Source of the DNA: Sphingomonas sp.
GTDB taxonomy: Bacteria > Pseudomonadota > Alphaproteobacteria > Sphingomonadales > Sphingomonadaceae
Assembly (NCBI RefSeq): GCF_023266535.1
Contig: NZ_JAHFPY010000007.1
Coordinates: forward strand, 1-51,315
DNA: 51,315 nucleotides
Direction of reading: 5' to 3'
Positions 35,130 through 42,965 of this stretch are shown here, piece after piece (the first letter of the stretch is position 1; every line of letters starts with the position of its first letter). The translations under genes and the position numbers were made by a program. The notes under the pieces are model-generated. The model was not told where the DNA came from. It was given only the letters and a program-made list of their open reading frames with translations, and ran no database searches.

Positions 35130-35260
35130 CACGCTTACAATGACTCTTGCCGCCAAGTTGCTCCATCAAAAACTTCCTCGAGCCCGAGCGATGTTACGAT
35201 TCATGCTAAGCCCGGTTGGGCGTCGGTCCTAAGCCAACAGAGCCCGACAATTTATGCCGC

Positions 35261-35317
35261 CCGCCGACGTCGGCGGATGGTGCTAATTGCCGGAATGGGT
35301 GGAAAGCGAGCATTAGC
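35261..35317. repeat. 16-bp perfect palindrome and neighbouring inverted repeat
   Basis: CCGCCGACGTCGGCGG (35261-35276) is a perfect palindrome. GCTAAT (35282-35287) and ATTAGC (35312-35317) then flank a 24-bp centre. They sit just upstream of the integrase remnant and may be a recombination-associated or repeat-derived relic. Confidence 0.45.
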
Positions 35318-35371
35318 GCTGATAGCGTCGCACATTGCGCCAAATGTTCTGACGACGGACACGCAAGGCGT

Positions 35372-35674
35372 ACCGCACTGACGATCCTAACGGCGCCCAA
35401 CGGCAAGCCGTGGCGCGCTACCCCGAAAGCCACCTACTTTCAGCATCACTGGAGGGCTGCCACGTTGGCCGCCGGTCTGGATGGCCTTCATTTTCACGAC
35501 CTAAGGGGCACGACATGCACCCTCCTGGCTGAGGCCGGTTGTACGCCTTCTGAGATCGCAGCGATGTTGGGATGGAAGCTTACGAACGTGAACCAGATGC
35601 TGGACATTTATCAGTCGATGACGGCTTCACTGAGCGATTCAGCGGTCGCCAAATTGGAGCGGAAGGCACTTTAA
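35372..35674 (+). pseudogene. Tyrosine integrase, C-terminal remnant
   Basis: About 100 residues remain, from LTILTAPNGKPW to the stop. FHDLRGTTCTLLAEAGCTPSEIAAMLGWKL holds the HxxR box and a Trp at the second His/Trp position. The nucleophile Tyr is in MLDIYQSM. The N-terminal core-binding and first catalytic Arg regions are missing; upstream codons in the same frame do not resemble an integrase. The reading direction is toward the tRNA gene, as in tRNA-integrating elements. It cannot be active alone. Confidence 0.85.
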
Positions 35675-35731
35675 AACGGAAAAAGTGCGGAACGGAGTGC
35701 GGAACGGGGTGTGGATAACTGAGCTAAGTAC

Positions 35732-35806
35732 TGGCTGGGGCGGCAGGATTCGAACCTGCGAATGCCGGTACCAAAAACCGGTGCCTTACCACTTGGCGAC
35801 GCCCCA
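35732..35806 (-). tRNA. tRNA-Gln (anticodon UUG)
   Basis: On the minus strand the acceptor stem TGGGGCG pairs fully with CGCCCCA, followed by discriminator G and an encoded CCA. The anticodon stem CCGGT/ACCGG encloses the loop TTTTGGT, giving TTG. The T-arm is GCAGG-TTCGAAT-CCTGC. This is the intact copy at the island junction; its last 45 bases are repeated at the island's other end. Confidence 0.97.
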
Positions 35807-35883
35807 GCATGGGCGCCCGGATGAGAGAGGGGCGCTGGCTCGCGGGGCGGCTTATAGTGGCAATGACCGGCTTGAAAAGCCCT

Positions 35884-35907
35884 CCATCCCGGCTTTTGCC
35901 GGGATGG
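35884..35907 (-). terminator. Probable terminator of the GGDEF-EAL gene
   Basis: CCATCCCGGC-TTTT-GCCGGGATGG is a perfect 10-bp stem with a 4-nt loop, 13 bp beyond the stop of the minus-strand gene. The following minus-strand sequence has only a short T run (GGGCTTTTC), so termination may be partial. Confidence 0.5.
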
Positions 35908-35920
35908 CTTTCAAAGGTGC

Positions 35921-38275
35921 CTAGGCCGACCGGCGTGCTTCGCGTGCGGAATCGTCGGCAAGTTCGCTGGCGGGCACCGGCCGGCCGAAGTGGAAGCCCT
36001 GCAGCTGGGTGCAGCCGAGCCGGCGCATGACCTCCGCCTGGGCCTCGGTCTCGACTCCCTCGGCGGTGGTCCCAACGCCAAGGCCGCCGGCCAGGGCGAG
36101 GATCGCATGTACGATGGCGACGCAGTCCTGGGCGCCGTCCGCCGCGCCGCGGACGAAGGTCTGGTCGATCTTGATTTTGGAGAAATGGGCGCGGCTCAGA
36201 TAGCCGAACGAGCTGTAGCCCTTGCCGAAGTCGTCGAGCACCAGGCGGACACCCAATGAGCGCAGCCGCTCGAGCGACGCGAGGGTGGCGGCGTCGTCGC
36301 CGAGGAATACGCTTTCGGTCACTTCCAGTTCGAGCCGGTTGGGCTCAAGCCGGCTGGCGGCCAGCGCACCGAGCACGGTGCGGGCAAGACCCGCGCCGGT
36401 CAGCTGCGCCGCCGAGATATTGACCGCGACGCGCATCTGGCCTGGCCAGCGGGCCGCCTCGGCGCAGGCCTCGCGGATTACCCAGTCGCCGATCTGGTGG
36501 ATCAGGCCGGCGTCCTCGATGATCGGGATGAACTGGTCGGGCGGAATGTCTCCGCGCTTGGGATGGCGCCAGCGCAGCAGCGCCTCGCGCCCGACCGTTT
36601 CGCCGCTATTGGCATCGACGATCGGCTGATAGGCCAGGGTCAGCCCGTCGCTGCTCAGCGCCTCCCGCACATCCTGCTCGAGCAGGCGATTATCCTCGGC
36701 TTCTTCGAACATGAATCGCTCGAAGAAGGCATGGCCGCCGCGGCCCTGCTCCTTGGCCCGGTAGAGCGCGAGGTCGGCGGCGCGCATCAGCTGCTCTTCC
36801 AGCACGCCGTCGTGCGGGCAGACCGCAATGCCGATGGTCGCGCCGACATGCAGCGTCGCCGCGCCGATGGTGAAGCTCTTCGACAATTCGATGATGATCC
36901 GCTCGGCCGCGGTGGCAAGCTTCTCGCGGCCGCCAAAACCGGTCCAGATGACGGCGAATTCGTCACCGCCGATGCGGCCCACCTGGCCTTCCTCGCCGAC
37001 CGCCTCGCGCAGCCGGCGTCCGACTTCGACCAGCAACTGGTCGCCGATTGCATGGCCCAGCGTGTCGTTGACCAGCTTGAACCGGTCGAGGTCGACCAGC
37101 ATCAGCGAACAGCCGCTGTTGTCAGCCCATTGGCGGAGCACCGCTTCCTCGAGCAGCTCGCGAACCAGCAGGCGGTTGGCGAGGCCGGTCAGCGGGTCGG
37201 TGCGCGCCGCGCGCACCGCGTCATCGCCGCACAGCCGGGCTTCGGTGATGTCGGATGCGACACCGCGCCATCCGACCAGATGACCCTTTTCGTCATGGAT
37301 CGGCTTGGCCGAAATCGACCACCAGCTGTTGCGGTCGGCCGCCAGGATAGCGCGATCACGGAAGGGGGTGCCATTGTCGAGATCCTCGAACAGGCTGCGC
37401 ATGCCGCTCGACAAGGTGGCGATCTGGCCGAGCGGGTCGAGGAACTTCTTGTAGTGCAGGCCGATGACCTGGGATTCGCGCAGGCGCATCGCCGAGAGCA
37501 GTTCGCCCGACATGTTGGCGACGCGCAGATCTCCATCGAGTTCCCACAGGCCGGCCGAGCCGGTTGCTTCCAGCTCGCGCAGCAGCTTGATGATTTCACC
37601 TTGCTCGCGAAGCTCGAACTGGTCCCGGGCATGGGCAATGAACTGGCGGGCGGTACTGAGAATGTTGCCGATCAGCACAGCCGCATAGACAATGACCAGC
37701 CCGAACATCGACGGGCTGCCAAGCTTCAGGGTCAGCGTGACGCAGCCAATCGTCAGGAACCCGACATAGAGGATCGCCGCCTGGGGCAGCGAGACCAGCG
37801 TGATGCTGCCGGCGCTGACCAGCGCCGCCATGACCACGCACATGAAGATTTTCTGCGCTGGCCCGGCGGTATCGAACCAGAAGATCGGCGGAATGACCCA
37901 CATCGCCGCCAACGTCGCAACGAGCAGGCAAATGGTTCCAGTGCGGGCGGGATACTGCTCGGCATATTCGGGGTCGTGGCGCAGGCGCACCGCGCGTACG
38001 CCGCGCATGAAGCAGATCAGCAGCGCCCCGCTGAACCACAGGCCGAGCTGGAAATTGTCGGTCGTGTCGCGCAGCCCGACGACCATCACGCTTGCGGTCA
38101 GAACCTGGACGGCGACGGTCGCCGGCACTAGCCGCACCAAGGCATTGATCTGGGCCTGGCGGACTGCACGGCCGATGCGGTCACGCGGTGTGTCGAGCGA
38201 CAGTAGCTCGCGGCAACTCAGCCCGCGCGAGGGCGCGCGGGATTTGTCTACCTTGCTGTCCAACGCCCCCGCCAC
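35921..38275 (-). CDS. Membrane PAS-GGDEF-EAL dual-domain protein
   Basis: A 784-residue protein. Six hydrophobic helices span residues about 45-215. A PAS-like region follows (about 235-350, GLWELDGDLRVANMSGELL to GWRGVASDITEARL). The GGDEF domain has DPLTGLANR and intact RIGGDEFAV, without an RxxD I-site at the usual place. The EAL domain has EALLRWRHP, NISAAQL, VTESVF, LDDFGKGYSS, KIDQTFV, AEGVETEAQ and QGFHFG, so both activities look possible. It lies just outside the island boundary; the c-di-GMP cluster therefore spans the junction. Confidence 0.93.
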   Translation of the reverse strand: MAGALDSKVDKSRAPSRGLSCRELLSLDTPRDRIGRAVRQAQINALVRLVPATVAVQVLTASVMVVGLRDTTDNFQLGLWFSGALLICFMRGVRAVRLRHDPEYAEQYPARTGTICLLVATLAAMWVIPPIFWFDTAGPAQKIFMCVVMAALVSAGSITLVSLPQAAILYVGFLTIGCVTLTLKLGSPSMFGLVIVYAAVLIGNILSTARQFIAHARDQFELREQGEIIKLLRELEATGSAGLWELDGDLRVANMSGELLSAMRLRESQVIGLHYKKFLDPLGQIATLSSGMRSLFEDLDNGTPFRDRAILAADRNSWWSISAKPIHDEKGHLVGWRGVASDITEARLCGDDAVRAARTDPLTGLANRLLVRELLEEAVLRQWADNSGCSLMLVDLDRFKLVNDTLGHAIGDQLLVEVGRRLREAVGEEGQVGRIGGDEFAVIWTGFGGREKLATAAERIIIELSKSFTIGAATLHVGATIGIAVCPHDGVLEEQLMRAADLALYRAKEQGRGGHAFFERFMFEEAEDNRLLEQDVREALSSDGLTLAYQPIVDANSGETVGREALLRWRHPKRGDIPPDQFIPIIEDAGLIHQIGDWVIREACAEAARWPGQMRVAVNISAAQLTGAGLARTVLGALAASRLEPNRLELEVTESVFLGDDAATLASLERLRSLGVRLVLDDFGKGYSSFGYLSRAHFSKIKIDQTFVRGAADGAQDCVAIVHAILALAGGLGVGTTAEGVETEAQAEVMRRLGCTQLQGFHFGRPVPASELADDSAREARRSA

Positions 38276-38360
38276 TCGTGCCTAGCCCGCCATTCCTCTT
38301 AAGATCCGGCAAGCAGGGCTTAAACGGGACATTGCGAAGAAAGAGTGAATCACCCGAAAC

Positions 38361-39248
38361 TCAATAGTTGAGGCGGCGATTGACGAGGTCGTCATAATCC
38401 TGGGCCAGCTGCTTCGACAGCTCGCCAATTTCGAAATTCCACGGGCCCGCCGACTGGATAAACGTCACTTCGGCGGCCGAACCGGTGATGAACATCTGCT
38501 CGAAGCTCTCCAACTCGTCGGGCCAGATCGCCCGCTCCTGGACCTCGATGCCGCGGCGCCGGGCAAGGTCCATCACCGTCTGGCGGGTAATGCCATTGAG
38601 GAAGCAATCCGGGGTCGGCGTGTAGAGCGCGCCATTCTTGACGAAGAATGCGTTGGCGCCGGTTGCCTCGGCGACTTGCCCGCGCCAGTCGAACATCAAC
38701 GCATCGTCAAAGCCACGGTCGTCGGCGTGCTTCTTCGACAGCGAGGCGATCATGTAGAGCCCCGCCGCCTTGCTATGCACCGGCGCGGTGTAAGGCGCCG
38801 GGCGCCGCCACGGTGCAATGTCGAGGCGAAGTCCCTTGGCGGCAATCTCCGGCGCGAAATATTTGCCCCATTCCCAGGCGGCAATCGCGACATGGGGCTT
38901 GGTGCCCTGGGGGTTGACCCCCATCTGCTCCGACCCGCGCCAGGCGACCGGGCGGACATAGGCATCGGTAAAGCCGTTGGCCTTGACCACCTCGTTGCAG
39001 GCAGCGTCGATTTCCTCGACCGTATAAGGAAGTTCGAAGCCAAGCAGTTCGGCCGACTTGCGAAGCCGGGCGCTATGCTCGCTCAATTTGAAGATGACAC
39101 CGCCATAGGCACGTTCGCCCTCGAACACCGACGACGCATAATGCAGCGCATGGGTCAGGACATGGACTTCGGCTTCGCGCCACGGGACGAGCTTACCGTC
39201 GAACCAGATCCACCCGTCGCGGTCGTCGAAGCTGCGCGTATCGGCCAT
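38361..39248 (-). CDS. ilvE: Branched-chain amino-acid aminotransferase
   Basis: A 295-residue fold-type IV PLP enzyme. LTHALHYASSVFEGERAY is the class IV N-terminal motif. The PLP Lys is in VHSKAAGLYM, and EATGANAFFVKNG is the cofactor-phosphate loop. ITRQTVMDLARRRGIEV is the conserved C-terminal strand-helix. It transfers the amino group for Leu, Ile and Val synthesis or breakdown. It is the last gene of a long minus-strand run, 51 bp after proC. Confidence 0.94.
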   Translation of the reverse strand: MADTRSFDDRDGWIWFDGKLVPWREAEVHVLTHALHYASSVFEGERAYGGVIFKLSEHSARLRKSAELLGFELPYTVEEIDAACNEVVKANGFTDAYVRPVAWRGSEQMGVNPQGTKPHVAIAAWEWGKYFAPEIAAKGLRLDIAPWRRPAPYTAPVHSKAAGLYMIASLSKKHADDRGFDDALMFDWRGQVAEATGANAFFVKNGALYTPTPDCFLNGITRQTVMDLARRRGIEVQERAIWPDELESFEQMFITGSAAEVTFIQSAGPWNFEIGELSKQLAQDYDDLVNRRLNY

Positions 39249-39299
39249 ATTGTCCTCTCGATGAATTGGCGCCGCGCCTAGGCCAGCGTCACTAGGGCG

Positions 39300-40112
39300 T
39301 CAATCGCGGCGGGCCGCCTCTTCTGCCAACTGCTGACCCCGCCTGACAGCAGCGGCGATGGTGCGATCGACCAACTGCTGGAGCCCGTCCGGAGCGTCGA
39401 GCACAGCCAGGCCCTGCTCGGTCGTACCCTTGGGACTCGCCACCCGGCGGGCAATCTCTTCCATCGACTCTCCGGTCGCCTTGGCCAGATCACCGGTCCC
39501 GACCAGGGTTTGAATGGCGATCGACCTTGCCCGAGTTGGATTAACCCCTAGCGCCTCCGCGGCACGACCAAGCGCTTCAGCAAAGCGCGCGACATAAGCA
39601 ACGCCTGCCGAAGCCACAGCTCCGATGACTCCCAATTCCGTTTCCGTCTCGCACCAGGCGATCATGCCCAGCGACGCTATCAATTGCTGCACCTCGACCA
39701 GATCGTCGATTCCGCCATCGGCGGAGTAGATTGGTGTCACGCCCTGAACCTGCGCCACCGGCAAATTGGGCAGGATCCGCACAATCGCCCGCGCCTCGGG
39801 AAAGCGTTTGCGCAAAGTCGCGGCGGTCACTCCGGCCAACATCGAAACGATGATCGTCTCGGAACCGACATGCGGGGCCAGACCCGGCGCGATTTCGCCA
39901 AGCTTCTGCGGCTTGAAGCCGAGCATCACAAAGCGTGGCTGTTCCTCGGGATATTCCGTGACTGTGCGGATGCCGTCGACCGGCGTTCCGCTCGGCCGAA
40001 TCACGGTGACGCCCGCGAAGTCGACGCCTCCGGCCCGCCAGCCCTCGACCATCGCCCCGGCCATGTTGCCGCAACCGACCAGCCAGGCCGGCGCCGGGAA
40101 GGCTGCCGTCAT
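39300..40112 (-). CDS. proC: Pyrroline-5-carboxylate reductase
   Basis: A 270-residue protein that makes the last step of proline synthesis. The Rossmann motif VGCGNMAGAMVEGW is at the N-terminus. VMLGFKPQKLGEIAPGL, VRILPNLPVAQVQGVTPIY and the C-terminal dimer region EEIARRVASPKGTTEQGLAVLD are all diagnostic. Gap to the upstream ybjN stop is 4 bp, consistent with cotranscription. Confidence 0.95.
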   Translation of the reverse strand: MTAAFPAPAWLVGCGNMAGAMVEGWRAGGVDFAGVTVIRPSGTPVDGIRTVTEYPEEQPRFVMLGFKPQKLGEIAPGLAPHVGSETIIVSMLAGVTAATLRKRFPEARAIVRILPNLPVAQVQGVTPIYSADGGIDDLVEVQQLIASLGMIAWCETETELGVIGAVASAGVAYVARFAEALGRAAEALGVNPTRARSIAIQTLVGTGDLAKATGESMEEIARRVASPKGTTEQGLAVLDAPDGLQQLVDRTIAAAVRRGQQLAEEAARRD

Positions 40113-40116
40113 GACG

Positions 40117-40620
40117 TCACGCCTCGCCGGCGGTATCGATCAACGCGGCGGAGATGGCCTCGGATGGCGATTTTCCGCCCCACAGCACGAACTGGAACAC
40201 GGGATAGAAGCGCTCGCATTCCTCGATCGCGGCCTCACTGATCGCCTCGGCCTGCTCGAAGCTCATCGATTCCCCCTCGCCAACCAGCGCGGCGTGGCGG
40301 AACACGATCAAGCCGGAGCCCGACCATAGCTCGAAGTGGCCGAGCCATAGCTGCTCGTTGATGAGGCCGATCGATTCATAGATGGCGGCGCGCTTTTCCG
40401 GCCCGACCTTGATGTCGGGAAAGGCCAGGAACTGCAGCACCTGGTCTTCATGGCGCCACACGCCGCGCAGCTCATATTGCGCCCAGCTGCCGGTCGCCGA
40501 GGCAATGATCTCGCCGTCGCCGGCGCGCTCGCAAGCCCAGCCGCGCGCTTCGAAGTATTGCTCGAGAATCTCGATCGGCGCGCCGTCGTCGCGCTCTTCG
40601 GTTTCGGTCTCGTCGGTCAG
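40117..40620 (-). CDS. YbjN-domain protein with probable CTG start
   Basis: The YbjN-type sensory-regulator fold spans the frame, from IEILEQYFEARGWACERAGD through QVLQFLAFPDIKV and INEQLWLGHFELWSGSG to FQFVLWGGKSPSEA. YbjN proteins are thought to act as chaperone-like regulators. The domain continues upstream of the first GTG (40461), so that start would truncate it. The frame is open to CTG at 40620, which overlaps the ubiK stop as CTGA. No ATG, GTG or TTG lies at the right place. The start is therefore inferred and gives 167 residues. Confidence 0.78.
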   Translation of the reverse strand: MTDETETEERDDGAPIEILEQYFEARGWACERAGDGEIIASATGSWAQYELRGVWRHEDQVLQFLAFPDIKVGPEKRAAIYESIGLINEQLWLGHFELWSGSGLIVFRHAALVGEGESMSFEQAEAISEAAIEECERFYPVFQFVLWGGKSPSEAISAALIDTAGEA

Positions 40621-40913
40621 GGCTTGGCTCCCGGCTTGGCTGCCTTGGATGGTTTTTTAGCGGGCGCCGGTTTGGCCGCCAACTCAAGCGCTTCGATGCG
40701 CTTCCTGAGCGCGTCATTCTCATCGCGGGCGGCGACCGCCATGGCCTTCACCGCGTCGAACTCGTCACGGGCGACGAAATCCATTCCGCCGACCCATTCG
40801 CGCATTTTTTCGCGCATCGACGATTCGGCTTCGCGGCCGACCCCGGCCATGGTGCCAGCGACGCCGTTCATCATCTTGACGAAATCGTCGAAAATCCGGT
40901 TTTGCGACTGCAT
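40617..40913 (-). CDS. ubiK: UbiK-family ubiquinone biosynthesis accessory factor
   Basis: A 98-residue protein. N-terminal FDDFVKMMNGVAGTMAGVGREAE is an amphipathic membrane-contact helix. FVARDEFDAVKAMAVAARDENDALRKRIEALE is the coiled coil typical of the UbiK/YqiC (BMFP) family, which forms trimers and helps the ubiquinone-synthesis complex. A Lys/Pro/Ala-rich tail closes the protein. Its ATG shares one base with the tspO stop (TAATG). Confidence 0.85.
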   Translation of the reverse strand: MQSQNRIFDDFVKMMNGVAGTMAGVGREAESSMREKMREWVGGMDFVARDEFDAVKAMAVAARDENDALRKRIEALELAAKPAPAKKPSKAAKPGAKP

Positions 40914-41431
40914 TAGTTTCTTGCTCCCGTGATCCCCAGGAGTGCCGCATCGGCGCCAGGGTTCAGTCTGCCGGTCTCATAGTTGAGGGCGGTCGCCAGA
41001 CACAACCACAGAAGATAGGGCAGCATTAGCCAGCCTGCCACCTTGTTGAGGCGGCGAAAGTAACGCGCCGCCGTTAGCGCCAGCACGAGCATGACGACGA
41101 TGACGACCAGTGCGACATCGATCAGGTGCATCCCGAAGAATACCGGCGACCAGGCAAAATTGAGCGCCAGCTGGCCGCCGAACAGCCATAGGGCATCGCG
41201 CCGCTCCTTCGACGGCGACGCGTTGATGACGATCACCAGCGCGATCCCAAGCAACGTGTAGAGCAGCGTCCAGACAACACCGAACAACCAAGCGGGCGGC
41301 TGGAACGACGGCTTTTGCAACGGAATGTACCAGGCGTTGGAAAAGCCGCTGTTTGACCAATAGCCGATCAGGGTCCCGACAATCACAGTCGCCGGAATGG
41401 TCAGCAGGCTGGTTCTCAGGATTTGTCTCAC
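40913..41431 (-). CDS. tspO: TspO/MBR-family membrane protein
   Basis: A 172-residue protein with five membrane helices. WYIPLQKPSFQPPAWLFGVVWTLLY is the TspO loop-helix signature and LNFAWSPVFFG lies in a later helix. TspO binds porphyrins and related tetrapyrroles and often tunes stress or pigment regulation. The start is GTG immediately after the tlyA stop. The N-terminal hydrophobic segment is the first span. Confidence 0.93.
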   Translation of the reverse strand: MRQILRTSLLTIPATVIVGTLIGYWSNSGFSNAWYIPLQKPSFQPPAWLFGVVWTLLYTLLGIALVIVINASPSKERRDALWLFGGQLALNFAWSPVFFGMHLIDVALVVIVVMLVLALTAARYFRRLNKVAGWLMLPYLLWLCLATALNYETGRLNPGADAALLGITGARN

Positions 41432-42169
41432 TCATGCATCCTTTGTCGCGCCGAGCAGGAATTCGACATTGCCTTCGGGCCCAGTGATCGGGCTCTGCTC
41501 GACGCCCATTACGCTCCAGCCCTTCGAGCGGACCCATTCGGCGGCTTCATCGCAGACACGCCGGTGAACCGCCGCGTCGCGAACCACCCCGCCCTTCCCG
41601 ACTTCCTCCCGGCCAGCCTCGAACTGCGGCTTGACCAGCGCCACTAGCCTGGCGCCTGGCCTGGCAAAATCGAGCGCGCGATCGAGCACCTTGGCGAGGC
41701 CGATGAAGCTCGCATCGCAGACGACGATGTCGACCGGCTCGGGGATGATCTCGCTCGTCAGGTCGCGCGCATTGGTTCGCTCGTGGACAATGACGCGCGG
41801 GTCACTGCGCAGTTTCCAGGCCAATTGATTGGTGCCGACATCGACCGCATAGACTTTGGCCGCACCGCGGCTCAGCAGCACATCAGTGAAGCCGCCGGTC
41901 GAGCTGCCGATGTCGAGCGCAACCGCTCCAGCCACGTCGAACCCGAAATGATTGAGGCCATGGTCGAGCTTAATCCCGCCGCGCGATACCCAGGGATGGT
42001 CGCGGCCCTTGACCATGAGTTCCGCATCCTCGGCCAGCAGATCGCCCGCCTTGGCAACCCTTTTGTCACCGACAAACACATTGCCGGCCAGGATCGGCGC
42101 CTGCGCCCGGGTGCGGCTCTCGGCCAGCCCGCGCGCGACCAGCAACTGGTCGGCCCGGACCTTGCTCAC
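41432..42169 (-). CDS. tlyA: TlyA-family rRNA 2'-O-methyltransferase
   Basis: A 245-residue protein. Residues about 5-60 are an S4 RNA-binding domain (VRADQLLVARGLAESRTRAQAPILAGNVFVG). The rest is an FtsJ/RrmJ-type methyltransferase with SAM motif ALDIGSSTGGFTDVLL and the catalytic-site Lys/Glu in LVKPQFEAG. Relatives methylate 2'-OH of cytidines in 16S and 23S rRNA. GTG at 42169 is chosen because it overlaps the dgkA stop as GTGA; a TTG four codons upstream is the alternative. Confidence 0.92.
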   Translation of the reverse strand: MSKVRADQLLVARGLAESRTRAQAPILAGNVFVGDKRVAKAGDLLAEDAELMVKGRDHPWVSRGGIKLDHGLNHFGFDVAGAVALDIGSSTGGFTDVLLSRGAAKVYAVDVGTNQLAWKLRSDPRVIVHERTNARDLTSEIIPEPVDIVVCDASFIGLAKVLDRALDFARPGARLVALVKPQFEAGREEVGKGGVVRDAAVHRRVCDEAAEWVRSKGWSVMGVEQSPITGPEGNVEFLLGATKDA

Positions 42170-42546
42170 TTGGTCAGCCAACCGACAAAATGCGGCCCAA
42201 AGACCAACAGACCGATTGCCGCGGCCGCTATCGACGCGATCAAAACCGCGGTGGCCGACACATCCTTGGCCCGACCGATATTTGGATCGTGGTCGAGGCT
42301 AACCGCGTTTCCTAGACGTTCTAGGGCGGTGTTGAAGGCTTCTGCCAGCCACACCAGTGCGATCGAGAGGATCAGCCATCGCCATTCGTCTGCGGAAACA
42401 CCGAACAGAAGTCCTAATGCAATAACCGCAATTGTTGCGAGTAGGTGCAGCCTCGCGTTGTGCTCGGACGCAACGAGGTAACGCAACCCAAGCAAGGCGA
42501 AGCGGAAGCTGTTGAGCCGATCGGTCAGGTTGAACCTCCTGCTCAT
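42166..42546 (-). CDS. dgkA: Diacylglycerol kinase
   Basis: A 126-residue three-helix membrane kinase. The motif WLAEAFNTALERLGN with DHDPNIGRAKDVSATAVLI holds the two acidic metal ligands and the Lys-Asp of the DgkA active site. It phosphorylates diacylglycerol or, in some bacteria, undecaprenol. The ATG overlaps the preceding membrane-protein stop by 4 bp. The N-terminus [21 protein letters not shown] is typical of the family. Confidence 0.94.
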   Translation of the reverse strand: MSRRFNLTDRLNSFRFALLGLRYLVASEHNARLHLLATIAVIALGLLFGVSADEWRWLILSIALVWLAEAFNTALERLGNAVSLDHDPNIGRAKDVSATAVLIASIAAAAIGLLVFGPHFVGWLTK

Positions 42547-42965
42547 GCCGCGTTCTGGACCGTCCAGCCGGCCATCAGATCGAGGTGGCGGCCCAATTGG
42601 GCAACGGTCGGGTCGTTGTTGATCGGCGAGAAATTGGGCAGCGGGTCCTGCCCGCGCATCGAGCGCCAGAAATGGATGATCAGCCCCTCGATTTCCGGCC
42701 GGTCGATCATGATCTGGCTTTCCAGCCGGTCGTCGGGCAGCGGCTTCAAAGGGGCGTGATAATAAGCCCCGAGCTCGCGCCACAGGAAGCGGGTGGTGGT
42801 CGGCGAAACGAATGCGCGGGCCATTGCCCGCTCGAACCGCTCGACCTCGATCCGGCCGCGCTTCCGCGCCAGCTGGGCGTGCCGCCGGCGCGACATCGGC
42901 ATGGTGACGAAAAACAGGACCAGCAGGCCAGTGAAACCGACGACGATCCACCAATCGAGGGTCAG
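42543..42965 (-). CDS. Small single-span membrane protein with probable CTG start
   Basis: A 140-codon frame. An N-terminal transmembrane helix ([16 protein letters not shown]) precedes the Arg-rich cytoplasmic segment [17 protein letters not shown] and a polar domain with no named family ([30 protein letters not shown]). The first ATG (42902) would delete the helix. The frame is open to CTG at 42965, overlapping the dxs stop as CTGA. No other start codon is placed correctly. It lies between dxs and dgkA, both with 4-bp overlaps. Confidence 0.72.
   Translation of the reverse strand: MTLDWWIVVGFTGLLVLFFVTMPMSRRRHAQLARKRGRIEVERFERAMARAFVSPTTTRFLWRELGAYYHAPLKPLPDDRLESQIMIDRPEIEGLIIHFWRSMRGQDPLPNFSPINNDPTVAQLGRHLDLMAGWTVQNAA

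Larger units (their letters stand above)
23804..35776. mobile_element. Genomic island integrated at tRNA-Gln(UUG), about 12 kb
   Basis: The island is bounded by a 45-bp direct repeat derived from the 3' half of tRNA-Gln. The intact tRNA is at the right end, with a tyrosine-integrase C-terminal remnant only 57 bp from it. Intergenic spaces are wider and more AT-rich by eye than in the flanking core, and small unrecognised genes are common. Cargo: RHH protein, RadC-like protein, chaperone-usher pilus genes, diguanylate cyclase, PilZ protein, putative sRNA, MarR regulator. With the integrase truncated, the island is probably fixed. Confidence 0.85.
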
